From Leeuwenhoekiella nanhaiensis (GTDB lineage: Bacteria > Bacteroidota > Bacteroidia > Flavobacteriales > Flavobacteriaceae): a DNA stretch of 64,000 nt. The notes under the pieces are model-generated. The model made no database searches, was not told the origin of the DNA, and saw only the letters and a list, made by a program, of their open reading frames with translations. The stretch spans positions 62,001 to 126,000 of the forward strand of contig NZ_KZ319289.1 of assembly GCF_002744755.1 (NCBI RefSeq), given 5' to 3'. Positions 56,930-64,000 of this stretch are shown in pieces; within the stretch, counting starts at the first letter, position 1, and each line of letters opens with the position of its first letter. The translations under genes and the position numbers were made by a program.

Positions 56930-57637
56930 TTAGTTTTCTTGATCAAACACCGCCACAGCTCTTACAGGGGATCCTGTGCCCCCTCTTATTTTTAAAGGAA
57001 GTGCAATAAACTGAAACCTTCCGCGATCAACCAATTTGTATAGGTTAATCATATTTTCATAATGCGTGAAGCCCAATTCGCCGCATATTTTATGAACTTC
57101 GGTATTAGAAATTTTTGGAACTCCCGGTGACATGGTTTCTACACCAAAGGCTGCAATCTTCAATTCACCAAGATATCGAGCTGCTTCAGCTGTAAGTCCA
57201 GGACCTTTGGGCCAGTTTTCGGTATTAAAATGTTTTCGGTAATGGTCTGTGTAAATGAGTACCGTATCGCCTGATTTTATACTCAAATTAGCCGTTTCAC
57301 ACGCCTGCTGGAGTTCTTCGGTAGTAATAAGTTCCTGCAATCCTTTATGCGAAAAATCCAGACAGATTGCTTCGGTGTAGAACATTGATAAAGGCATTTT
57401 ATCTATAGACTCGCCAACATTTTTTCGATCCATATGGTTGAGTGCATCAACGTGCGTGCCGGTATGCTCACTCATTGTGATCTGATGCACGCTGGGTGTT
57501 TGAGTTGCAGGTTTCTCGTCGCCATCCCATTCTTCGTGAGTAGCATACACGTGCATAGAAACTGGTGACAGACTTTTGTACACTGGCATACCGCCATAAA
57601 TTTCCTGACTGAGGTCTATTATTTCTTTGCCAACCAC
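56930..57637 (-). CDS. Cyclase family protein (KynB-like metal hydrolase)
   Basis: 235 residues. Cyclase/kynurenine-formamidase fold with the metal motif HTGTHVDALNH (normally HxGTHxDxPxH; Pro is Ala here), YTDHYRKHF, and AAFGVETMSPG. Metal ligands are retained. It could hydrolyse N-formylkynurenine made by the KynA at 24485, or act on another cyclic amide. Overlaps the M61 peptidase gene by 19 nt, so the two are co-transcribed. Confidence 0.85.
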   Translation of the reverse strand: MVGKEIIDLSQEIYGGMPVYKSLSPVSMHVYATHEEWDGDEKPATQTPSVHQITMSEHTGTHVDALNHMDRKNVGESIDKMPLSMFYTEAICLDFSHKGLQELITTEELQQACETANLSIKSGDTVLIYTDHYRKHFNTENWPKGPGLTAEAARYLGELKIAAFGVETMSPGVPKISNTEVHKICGELGFTHYENMINLYKLVDRGRFQFIALPLKIRGGTGSPVRAVAVFDQEN

Positions 57638-59391
57638 GCTTCGCGAAATTTTACAGCTTCCTTGTTAGCTTTTTCATCCAGACTAATAGAATAGGTAGGA
57701 TCAGCGCTGAGCCTTACAGTAGTTTTCAATTCATTGCCGAAACGCAGGAAACTCACCTCAAGCATATCGTCAATATTCTTGCTGTCAAGCAACTGGTTAA
57801 AGGCTTCGTTTGAGGTCATTTCAATACCGTCAACGGCAGTGATCACATCGCCTTTATCGAGCTCCGCTTTATAAGCCGGACTGCCCTTAAAGGTGTTTCT
57901 TGCGATCTCGAGGCCATTAGAAGTTTCAGCGAATGTAGCGCCGAAATAGGGCTTCTCTGTAGCTCTAGAGAGTTTAAGCCCTGCGGAAGCAAGCAGCTTT
58001 TCATAATCGGGCATCTTGCTGTCGTAGATGTAGTTGCTGAAAAAGTTTTGGGCGAAAGCATTCCCGGCATAATCGGCCAGGGTATTCTCGATATCTTCAA
58101 CCGTATAGGCTACTTCGGTTTTACCGAAACGCTTCCACATCAATTGCATAAAGTCATCCAGATTAAGACTCTTTTCGCGTAAGCTTAAATCCAGAGCCAG
58201 GCCTAAAACGCTTCCGTAAGAATAATAAGAGATAAACATATTCTCCCGGTTAACCGGATCTACTGAGGTTGCAGCATCCACAAACGGCGCCTGATTACTC
58301 ATTTCAATAGGATTGAAGTATTGAAGCGCAGGCGAATTCCACACGTAATTAAAGGTGCCGTTAAGGCTTTTCACATAGTCTTCGGCACTGATGATTCCGG
58401 CGCGTTCCAAAATCAGATTGGTATAATAGCTGGTAAAACCTTCGGCAAACCAAAGACTGTTGCTCATATTGGCTTTATCAAAATGAAAAGGTTCTAAGTC
58501 TGCGGGGCGAATGCGCTCTACATTCCAGCTGTGGAAATATTCGTGTGAAACGGTACCGATATTTCCGGTCATACCGCCATTGGCTAAAGTCTCCGTGTCG
58601 GTTAGAATGGTGCTATTGCGATGCTCCATCCCGTCACCGGAAACATTCGGCATATAGCACGCGAGAAACGCATAGGTGCCGTAGTCGTAGTTAGGCAATT
58701 CGCCAAAAACCGCTTTTTCCTCTAAAACAATTTTCTGAACCTTTTCCCAGTACTCATCAAATTCAGCTTCAGTACCCGGGTCGTGCAATATAAATTTTAC
58801 CGTTTGTCCGTCCACCTCAAATTCTCGCTCTTTAAAGTTGCTTATTTCGGTGGGGCTGTCCATAAAATAATACAGATTAGGCGCGTAAAACGTAGTGCCT
58901 TCCTCGTGTTTAAGCTGGGTGGCCACCTTCCAACCCAAGTCCTCGCGGGCGTTGAATGTGATTTTGATGGGGCGTTCCTGTAAGTCTTTGGCATACATAA
59001 AGGTTGCCGGCATATTCAGGTGGGCGTGGGTACCGTCTACCTGAGAATAGGTACCGCCGCCCCGGTTTGCAAACAACGTATATTCAACCTTGATGGTTCC
59101 GTCTGTATTGCTGATGATCCAGCTATAGGGATCGTCGCGTTTGACTTCAAGCAGCTCTCCGGCTCCGTTTGTGGCTTTTAGACCGTAAACGTTTTTTGCG
59201 AACTCGTGAATCGCATAGCGCCCCGGAGAAGACCGGCTCATCCTCACGCGCAGGGTGTTTGATTTGATATGCGGAAAAGTCACCTGTACCACAGCTTCGT
59301 GGTGCACGGCGTTGTCAAAAGAGATTTCGTAAAAATTGGTTTGAGCCTGAAGCGTAAGGCTTAAAAACAGGAAGGCAATCCAGAGTTTCAT
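57619..59391 (-). CDS. M61 family (glycyl) aminopeptidase with PDZ domain
   Basis: 590 residues, signal peptide ending LQAQ. The gluzincin motif HEYFHSWNVERIRP supplies two His ligands; the downstream SLWFAEGFTSYYTNL gives the Glu ligand. An N-terminal beta domain (about 20-180) precedes it and a C-terminal PDZ (about 480-560, GSPAYKAELDKGDVITAVDG) follows. Secreted or periplasmic peptidase with preference for N-terminal Gly/Ala in known members. Confidence 0.93.
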   Translation of the reverse strand: MKLWIAFLFLSLTLQAQTNFYEISFDNAVHHEAVVQVTFPHIKSNTLRVRMSRSSPGRYAIHEFAKNVYGLKATNGAGELLEVKRDDPYSWIISNTDGTIKVEYTLFANRGGGTYSQVDGTHAHLNMPATFMYAKDLQERPIKITFNAREDLGWKVATQLKHEEGTTFYAPNLYYFMDSPTEISNFKEREFEVDGQTVKFILHDPGTEAEFDEYWEKVQKIVLEEKAVFGELPNYDYGTYAFLACYMPNVSGDGMEHRNSTILTDTETLANGGMTGNIGTVSHEYFHSWNVERIRPADLEPFHFDKANMSNSLWFAEGFTSYYTNLILERAGIISAEDYVKSLNGTFNYVWNSPALQYFNPIEMSNQAPFVDAATSVDPVNRENMFISYYSYGSVLGLALDLSLREKSLNLDDFMQLMWKRFGKTEVAYTVEDIENTLADYAGNAFAQNFFSNYIYDSKMPDYEKLLASAGLKLSRATEKPYFGATFAETSNGLEIARNTFKGSPAYKAELDKGDVITAVDGIEMTSNEAFNQLLDSKNIDDMLEVSFLRFGNELKTTVRLSADPTYSISLDEKANKEAVKFREAWLAKK

Positions 59392-59455
59392 AAAAATATA
59401 TTTGTGCTAAAAATACTCAAACAAATACAAATCGCTGCTGAAACCCGGCCTGTTT

Positions 59456-59683
59456 CTATTGCCCTTCTTCGAAGGAATTAGTGGAGGAAAAAGCCAAAAT
59501 ATCTCCCGGCTGACATTCTAATGCTTCACAAATCGCTTCCAGCGTTGAAAATCGTACGGCTTTGGCTTTACCTGATTTTAAAATCGAAAGGTTGGCTTCG
59601 GTGATGCCTACGATTTCTGCGAGCTCTTTGCTTTTCATCTTGCGGTCTGCCAATACCTGATCTAAATTGATGATGATGGGCAT
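59456..59683 (-). CDS. XRE-family helix-turn-helix regulator
   Basis: 75 residues, nearly all a Cro/C1-type HTH: DQVLADRKMKSKELAEIVGI, then TEANLSILKSGKAKAVRF as recognition helix and LEAICEALECQPGDIL. It follows the DUF2975 gene by 2 nt in a three-gene operon whose promoter holds a perfect inverted repeat (60324-60340). It probably represses its own operon. Confidence 0.92.
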   Translation of the reverse strand: MPIIINLDQVLADRKMKSKELAEIVGITEANLSILKSGKAKAVRFSTLEAICEALECQPGDILAFSSTNSFEEGQ

Positions 59684-59685
59684 AG

Positions 59686-60201
59686 CTAGACGGTTAAATC
59701 GTTTTCTTCTTTAAGCTTTAAAGCTCTGGCAAAAGCATCGCTCAGCAGTAAGAACAATACGCCTACAATGAGTAAGAACAGGAGTAAACTAAAATTCGAC
59801 GTTCCAAAAGTCACGCTGATTTTACCCTCGTAAGAAAATAGCGCATTCAGACCTATAAAAATCAGAGAACCCAGAGCGCAGGCCGTAAAGAAGGTTCCGG
59901 TTTTGTGGGTGCGTTTGACCACTTCCTGCGAAAACAGCTTATTTTTAAGTAACAAACCGGCAAACTTGCGCAGTTGATAAAGTCCGGCAAAAAACAACAG
60001 GAACAAGGCGAAGAATCCCATACTAAACAACAGGGCCTTGCCGCTAAACCCATTTTCGGCGTAGGGTATGTTTAGGTTAATTATCGTCTGTTCCGGGAAC
60101 ATCAACACATACAGGATGGTTCCCGGAAAGAATACCACAATCGGTACCATCAGGTAAAAAGCCAGATCAATAAGGCGCTTAAAGAAGGTGTTTAGATTCA
60201 T
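59686..60201 (-). CDS. DUF2975 membrane protein
   Basis: 171 residues with four membrane segments (about 12-34, 51-72, 105-125, 134-155). DUF2975 proteins are usually encoded directly before a small XRE regulator, as here. Function unknown; a membrane sensor that controls the HTH protein is one idea. Preceded by a 35-residue membrane peptide gene. Confidence 0.88.
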   Translation of the reverse strand: MNLNTFFKRLIDLAFYLMVPIVVFFPGTILYVLMFPEQTIINLNIPYAENGFSGKALLFSMGFFALFLLFFAGLYQLRKFAGLLLKNKLFSQEVVKRTHKTGTFFTACALGSLIFIGLNALFSYEGKISVTFGTSNFSLLLFLLIVGVLFLLLSDAFARALKLKEENDLTV

Positions 60202-60205
60202 AATT

Positions 60206-60313
60206 TTAATGATGGGTTACACCAATGACAACCTTATCTGCTATAAAAGCCATAATGGTTAAAATAGATACAACCGATACGGCTACAATAAGAATTACAT
60301 TTTTAGTTTTCAT
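60206..60313 (-). CDS. Small single-pass membrane protein, first gene of the DUF2975-XRE operon
   Basis: 35 residues: MKTKNVILIVAVSVVSIL is followed by TIMAFIADKVVIGVTHH and a TAA. One membrane helix with a basic N-terminus. It starts just inside the operator/promoter and ends 4 nt before the DUF2975 start. Its position and clean helix support a real gene. Confidence 0.7.
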   Translation of the reverse strand: MKTKNVILIVAVSVVSILTIMAFIADKVVIGVTHH

Positions 60314-60323
60314 AATTTAAATA

Positions 60324-60340
60324 TTATCGTTTTACGATAA
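60324..60340. promoter_or_regulatory. Operator: perfect 7-3-7 inverted repeat
   Basis: TTATCGTTTTACGATAA: TTATCGT and ACGATAA around TTT. It directly abuts the -7 element and would cover the transcription start of the minus-strand operon. Likely binding site of the XRE protein encoded in that operon. Confidence 0.75.
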
Positions 60341-60348
60341 CAAATATA
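60341..60348 (-). promoter_or_regulatory. -7 element (TATATTTG) of the small-ORF/DUF2975/XRE operon
   Basis: TATATTTG on the minus strand, immediately upstream of the operator and 27 nt from the ATG of the small ORF. Confidence 0.7.
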
Positions 60349-60393
60349 AACTAATTATTGAAAAACAATAATTTTTTGTAAAAAGATCTAACA

Positions 60394-60543
60394 GACCTCA
60401 CAGGTTTCAAAACATCCCCTCCAAACCTCCCCTTCAAAGCGGAGGCTGTAGACCTCACAGGTTTTTGAAACCTGTGAGGTCTATAAAGAGAGAGCTATCG
60501 AGCGCATTTTCTTCCCTCCTTTGGATGGGCCGGGGGAGGAATG
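60394..60543. repeat. Nested REP-like and palindromic repeats upstream of bioF
   Basis: In order: a half copy of the GACCTCACAGG palindrome (60394-60413), a REP-like left arm starting ACATCCCCTCCAAACCTCCC (60412-60445), a full GACCTCACAGG palindrome (60451-60481), and a REP-like right arm TTCCCTCCTTTGGATGG then GCCGGGGGAGGAATG (60512-60543). One repeat seems to have been inserted in another. Confidence 0.85.
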
Positions 60544-60551
60544 TATCTTTG
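60520..60551 (+). promoter_or_regulatory. bioF promoter (TTTG - 20 nt - TATCTTTG)
   Basis: TTTG at 60520-60523 lies in the REP-like right arm; TATCTTTG at 60544-60551 follows after exactly 20 nt. The ATG is at 60556, so the mRNA should be leaderless or nearly so. Confidence 0.75.
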
Positions 60552-60555
60552 CCCG

Positions 60556-61788
60556 ATGCTACCCAAAAAACTAGAAAATAAACTCAAGCTGCGAAGTGAA
60601 GCGAATGCTTTACGCAGTTTAAGCTCCCTTCCATTTGAGGGGTTGGGGGAGGCCATAGATTTTTCTTCAAACGATTATCTGGGTTTTGCTAAAAACAAAG
60701 CGATTTTCGCACGCACCGGCGAAATTCTTAAAGAACATAACCTGGAGTACAACGGGGCAACCGGGTCGCGTTTGCTTTCTGGGAATCATAAACTCTACGA
60801 ACTTACCGAAGACTTCATTGCCCAAACGCATCAGGTTGAGGCGGCTTTGATTTTTAATTCAGGTTATGATGCCAATGTGGGTTTTTTCAGCAGTGTGCCC
60901 CAGCGGGGTGATGTGATTTTTTATGACGAATTCATTCACGCCAGCATCCGTGACGGTATTCAGATGAGTCACGCAAAAGCTTATAAATTCAGGCACAACG
61001 ATCTGGCAGATTTGGAGTCAAAACTGTCACTTCGAGCGCAGTCGAGAAGTCGAGTGTGTCACACTGAGCCTGTCGAAGTGGAGCGGGTTCAGCATAACCC
61101 CGAAGCTATCTACATCGTCACCGAATCGGTTTTTTCTATGGATGGGGATAGTCCCGATCTTAATGCAATGGCAGCTTTAAGTGAAAAGTATAAGGCTTAT
61201 TTTGTAGTTGATGAAGCTCACGCCCTCGGCGTGTTTGGAATGGGATTGGTTGATCATTTGGCACTCGGGCACCGAGTTGCGAGGCTGGTAACCTTTGGAA
61301 AAGCGATGGGTTGCCACGGGGCAGCGATTTTGGGCTCTGACGAGCTCAAGTCTTATCTGGTTAATTTTGCTCGCAGCTTAATTTACACCACAGGCCTTCC
61401 GCCACATTCGGTTGCGACTATTTTAGCAGCTTACCAACACGCGGCGTATGAGGCAGAAAAATCGAATTCCGCTTTAAAAAACCTGCGTAAAAACATCGAA
61501 TACTTCCGGGAGGAGATCAAAAAGCAGCACCTTCAGGCCTATTTTATCACTAGTGATTCGGCTATTCAGTCGGCAATTATCGCAGGGAATAATCGGGTTA
61601 AGGCCATTTCGCGAAAGCTTAAAGAAGAAGGTTTTGATGTCAAGGCCATTCTTTCGCCCACGGTACCTTTAGGGCAAGAGCGCCTGCGTTTTTGCCTGCA
61701 CAGCTACAATTCGCAAAGCGAAATACAAATCGTGCTTGAGCTTCTGGCAAATTTCCTTAAAAACTTACCTGCTGCCGATGCCGATTGA
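60556..61788 (+). CDS. bioF: 8-amino-7-oxononanoate synthase with an in-frame repeat insertion
   Basis: 410 residues from the ATG at 60556; an ATG at 60541 lies upstream of the -7 element. PLP enzyme joining pimeloyl-thioester and alanine in biotin synthesis. Motifs: IDFSSNDYLGFA, GATGSRLLSGNH, ESVFSMDGDSPDL, VVDEAHALGVFG and the PLP lysine in TFGKAMGCHGA. Residues 158-175 (SLRAQSRSRVCHTEPVEV) have no counterpart in the family and are encoded by a palindromic element; they fall in a loop between DLADLESKL and IYIVTES, so activity may be kept. Heads bioF-DUF2007-bioD-bioA. Confidence 0.95.
   Translation: MLPKKLENKLKLRSEANALRSLSSLPFEGLGEAIDFSSNDYLGFAKNKAIFARTGEILKEHNLEYNGATGSRLLSGNHKLYELTEDFIAQTHQVEAALIFNSGYDANVGFFSSVPQRGDVIFYDEFIHASIRDGIQMSHAKAYKFRHNDLADLESKLSLRAQSRSRVCHTEPVEVERVQHNPEAIYIVTESVFSMDGDSPDLNAMAALSEKYKAYFVVDEAHALGVFGMGLVDHLALGHRVARLVTFGKAMGCHGAAILGSDELKSYLVNFARSLIYTTGLPPHSVATILAAYQHAAYEAEKSNSALKNLRKNIEYFREEIKKQHLQAYFITSDSAIQSAIIAGNNRVKAISRKLKEEGFDVKAILSPTVPLGQERLRFCLHSYNSQSEIQIVLELLANFLKNLPAADAD
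61026..61080. repeat. Palindromic repeat inserted inside bioF
   Basis: GTCACTTCGAGCGCAGTCGA and CACACTGAGCCTGTCGAAGTG are the ends. CACTTCGA near the start mirrors TCGAAGTG at the end and GTGTGTCACAC lies in the centre. The sequence is of the type of dispersed palindromes remembered from Bacteroidota intergenic regions. It adds 18 codons without a stop or frameshift. Confidence 0.8.
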
Positions 61789-61801
61789 AGCCGTTGCATT
61801 G

Positions 61802-61809
61802 TACTTTTG
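61802..61809 (+). promoter_or_regulatory. -7 element (TACTTTTG) for the DUF2007 gene
   Basis: TACTTTTG ends 5 nt before the ATG at 61815, again implying a leaderless transcript. No good -33 element is seen at the usual distance. Confidence 0.45.
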
Positions 61810-61814
61810 CAACT

Positions 61815-62231
61815 ATGAAATCGGAACTCAAAGTAATCGCGCAGTTTACCTATTCTACAGAAGCGCAAATCATCAAAGGCAGGTTGGAGGCAGACGGGAT
61901 CGAAGCTTTTTTACAGGATGAGTACACCATTGATACCGACCCTTTGATCAGCAATGCGATAGGAGGTGTGAAACTGGCCGTCTGGACCGAAGATGTGATG
62001 CGGGCCAAAACCATTTTAGAAAGCGTTGCCGAATATTCTGTTGATGATGAAGGTAAAGCCCTGCATTGCCCGGAGTGCAACAGTACGCAGGTGAAGTATT
62101 ACACCACGGTCAACAGTTTTAAGGCTTTCGCCTCGTTTTTGGTGACGTTGCTTGTTTCGGTTTTACCAATCTATACCAAGTATGAATACCGCTGTGAAAA
62201 CTGTAAAAATCAATTCAATTTAAATGGCTAA
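61815..62231 (+). CDS. DUF2007 protein with C-terminal zinc ribbon
   Basis: 138 residues from the ATG at 61815; an ATG 30 nt earlier lies before the -7 element and adds a non-conserved start. N-terminal DUF2007 (VIAQFTYSTEAQIIKGRLEADGIEAFLQDE), then CPECNSTQVKYY, a membrane helix (about 100-120) and a second CENCKNQF. The four Cys make a split zinc ribbon around the helix. Role in the biotin operon unknown; overlaps bioD by 8 nt. Confidence 0.82.
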   Translation: MKSELKVIAQFTYSTEAQIIKGRLEADGIEAFLQDEYTIDTDPLISNAIGGVKLAVWTEDVMRAKTILESVAEYSVDDEGKALHCPECNSTQVKYYTTVNSFKAFASFLVTLLVSVLPIYTKYEYRCENCKNQFNLNG

Positions 62232-62844
62232 ACACACGTATTTTATCACCGGAATTTCTACCGAAGTAGGCAAAACAGTAGCCTCGGCCATCGTAACTGA
62301 AGCTTTGGAAGCTGATTACTGGAAACCCATTCAGGCTGGTGATCTGGAACATTCAGATACGCATAAGGTTAAAGATTTCGTTTCTAACACAAAGACGCAG
62401 TTTCACCCCAATGCCTTTAGTCTGAATACGCCTATGAGTCCGCACGCCGCGGCCGAAATCGACGGAGTGCACATCAAAGCCGCGGAAATCAAAAGGCCAA
62501 AAACCAAAAATCATCTGGTAATAGAAGGAGCAGGCGGTTTGTTGGTTCCCATAAACGATACAGAAACCATTCTCGATTTAATCGATGCCGAAGACCGCGT
62601 GATTGTGGTTTCGCGGCATTATTTGGGCAGTATTAACCATACCCTGCTCACGATCGATAAGCTGAAACAGGCCGGAAAAACAGTCTTTGGAATCCTTTTT
62701 AGCGGAGCAGAACACCCCACCACCGAGTCGGTCATCAAAAAGATGAGCGGCGTTCCGGTTCTGGGTCGCATTGATGAGGAGCCTTATTTTGACCGAATGG
62801 TGGTTAAAGAATATGCTGATTCTTTGAAAGACAGTTTGCAGTAG
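62224..62844 (+). CDS. bioD: Dethiobiotin synthase
   Basis: 206 residues. ATP-dependent ring closure of DAPA to dethiobiotin. P-loop TGISTEVGKTVAS (usually GTDTxVGKT), KPIQAGDLEHSDT, the substrate motif EGAGGLLVPIN and the later VVSRHYLGSINHTLLTI. Full length. Overlaps the DUF2007 gene by 8 nt and lies 52 nt before bioA. Confidence 0.94.
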   Translation: MAKHTYFITGISTEVGKTVASAIVTEALEADYWKPIQAGDLEHSDTHKVKDFVSNTKTQFHPNAFSLNTPMSPHAAAEIDGVHIKAAEIKRPKTKNHLVIEGAGGLLVPINDTETILDLIDAEDRVIVVSRHYLGSINHTLLTIDKLKQAGKTVFGILFSGAEHPTTESVIKKMSGVPVLGRIDEEPYFDRMVVKEYADSLKDSLQ

Positions 62845-62896
62845 GCAATAGCAGTGTGCAGGCTTGTACAAATTTTTAAATTTTAAACTTTGAGTT

Positions 62897-64000
62897 TTGA
62901 ATCTAACTAAACGCGACCAAAAACACATTTGGCACCCGCTTACCCAGCATAAATTGCACCCGGAAGCCAAGCCCATCGTTCGGGCAAAGGGCGCTTTATT
63001 GTACGATGAGGAGGGCAAGGATTATGTAGATGCGATTTCTTCCTGGTACACGGCGATGTACGGGCACTGCAATGATTTTATTATTGAGCGCGCGCATAAA
63101 CAAATGCAGCAGCTCGACCAGATTATTTTTAGCGGATTTACGCACGAGCCGGCGGTTGAACTGTCTGAAAAACTGATGGCCATTTTACCTGCAAATCAGC
63201 AAAAGCTGATGTTTAACGACAACGGTTCTACAGCTACCGAGATCGGGATTAAAATGGCTTTGCAATACCATCACAACAAGGGGCAGAATCGCAAAACGCT
63301 TTTAGCCTTTGAAGAAGGTTTTCACGGCGATACACTGGGTGCGATGTCTGTAAGCGGACTCTCGGTTTATAACGGTCCGTTTGAGGAGTTTTTTATTGAT
63401 GTAAAGCGCATTGCACTGCCTGACGGCGAAAACATTCCGCAAATTTTGAAAGCTATTGAAGGCTTTCATGAGGAAAGTCCGCTGGCGGGATTTATCTATG
63501 AGCCTTTGGTACAGGGCGCCGCCGGAATGAAAATGTATCAGGCTCGACATCTGGAGCCTATACTTGAAAAATGTAAAGAGCTTGGCATCATCACGATTGC
63601 CGATGAGGTGATGACCGGCTTTGGGAAAACCGGAAGCTTTTTTGCGTCAGATCATATCTCTACTAAACCTGATGTGATGTGTCTTTCCAAAGCGCTTACT
63701 GCCGGACTTGTTCCTATGGGAATCACTACCTGCACGCAGAAGATTTACGATGCGTTCTATGATGATGATTTGGGTAAAGGCTTGTTTCATGCGCATACCT
63801 ATTCGGCAAATCCCATCGCCTGCGCGACTGCCATTGCGGGTATCGAATTGTTACAATCAGACGAAATACAGAAAAATATCAAGGCGATAACCGGTTGGCA
63901 TCAGAAATTTGCCCGTGAACTAGAAGGGCATCCCAAAGTACGGGTTACGCGTCAGCAGGGTATTATTTTCGCTCTAGAATTAAATTTGGAAATGGAGCGG
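62897..64000 (+). CDS. bioA: Adenosylmethionine--8-amino-7-oxononanoate aminotransferase (3' end cut)
   Basis: 368 residues visible from a TTG start (NLTKRDQKHIWHPLTQHKLH) to the window edge; about 50 more are expected. Class III PLP aminotransferase transferring the amino group of SAM to KAPA. Motifs: DAISSWYTAMYGHC, FNDNGSTATEIGIKMA, FHGDTLGAMSVSG, YEPLVQGAAGM, ADEVMTGFGKTG and the PLP lysine in CLSKALTAGLVPMG. Completes bioF-bioD-bioA; bioB is not in view. Confidence 0.94.
   Translation, partial: MNLTKRDQKHIWHPLTQHKLHPEAKPIVRAKGALLYDEEGKDYVDAISSWYTAMYGHCNDFIIERAHKQMQQLDQIIFSGFTHEPAVELSEKLMAILPANQQKLMFNDNGSTATEIGIKMALQYHHNKGQNRKTLLAFEEGFHGDTLGAMSVSGLSVYNGPFEEFFIDVKRIALPDGENIPQILKAIEGFHEESPLAGFIYEPLVQGAAGMKMYQARHLEPILEKCKELGIITIADEVMTGFGKTGSFFASDHISTKPDVMCLSKALTAGLVPMGITTCTQKIYDAFYDDDLGKGLFHAHTYSANPIACATAIAGIELLQSDEIQKNIKAITGWHQKFARELEGHPKVRVTRQQGIIFALELNLEMER

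Noticed and set aside
60541-60555. Upstream ATG for bioF
   Set aside because: It precedes the -7 element, so it would not be on the predicted transcript, and adds five non-conserved residues.
60556-61788. bioF as a pseudogene because of the insertion
   Set aside because: The reading frame is intact through all catalytic motifs including the PLP lysine, and the insert falls between conserved blocks.

Overview
The window reads as a chromosome segment of a marine-type member of the Flavobacteriaceae (Bacteroidota). Evidence: TANNTTTG (-7) promoter elements with no clear Shine-Dalgarno sequences, TonB-dependent receptors with carboxypeptidase-regulatory-like domains, DUF4249 and DUF4270 lipoproteins, and an atpD-atpC pair separate from other ATP synthase genes. 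A panC / GT5-type protein / DUF4270 / glmS arrangement, also familiar from Flavobacteriia, points the same way. The genus cannot be fixed from sequence alone. No rRNA, tRNA, intact insertion sequence, prophage or CRISPR array was seen.

Layout. 1-402 holds two broken ends: the tail of an unknown ORF and the tail of a lost TonB-dependent receptor. 647-7065 is a tight outer-membrane operon (small secreted protein, STN-type TonB-dependent receptor, DUF4249 lipoprotein, secreted macroglobulin/plug-like protein). 7439-12678 carries ileS (with a swapped GXHH signature), a cysteine-poor DksA-like gene, a secreted protein and lspA. 12668-16703 on the minus strand holds a PAS histidine kinase, 5-formyl-THF cyclo-ligase and a module of aspartoacylase-like protein, RimK ligase and RimB-type retropepsin. 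uvrC overlaps a patatin/barrel gene at 16866-20920. 20999-28353 covers aromatic amino acid breakdown (hmgA, hppD, kynA) followed by an M23 peptidase and pgi.

28529-34556 is the most suggestive locus: a TonB-dependent receptor with no SusD partner, a lipoprotein built of about six related repeats, and a lipoprotein with three Ig-like modules and an endonuclease I domain. It reads as a candidate outer-membrane system for capturing extracellular DNA. 34675-40403 holds a membrane protein, aminopeptidase P, a DUF559 gene bracketed by palindromic repeats, a BNR-repeat secreted protein and DUF2721. sdhC-sdhA-sdhB (40652-44494) is interrupted by a four-helix-bundle (S23) gene with inverted-repeat flanks. 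Minus-strand radA, a hydrolase-like protein, a flippase-like protein, panD and panC (45081-49856) diverge from a GT5 N-domain protein, DUF4270 and glmS (49964-54237). Then come atpD/atpC, a cyclase-family protein, an M61 peptidase, an XRE/DUF2975/small-membrane-protein operon with a clear operator, and the biotin operon bioF-DUF2007-bioD-bioA, which runs off the window.

Non-coding repeats are a second theme: GC-rich REP-like hairpins, a GACCTCACAGG palindrome at two places, heptamer-type tandem repeats at gene ends, a structured element after hmgA, and a palindromic element inserted in frame inside bioF. Several genes (uvrC, bioF, the DUF2007 gene) have the -7 element only 4-6 nt before the ATG, implying leaderless mRNAs.
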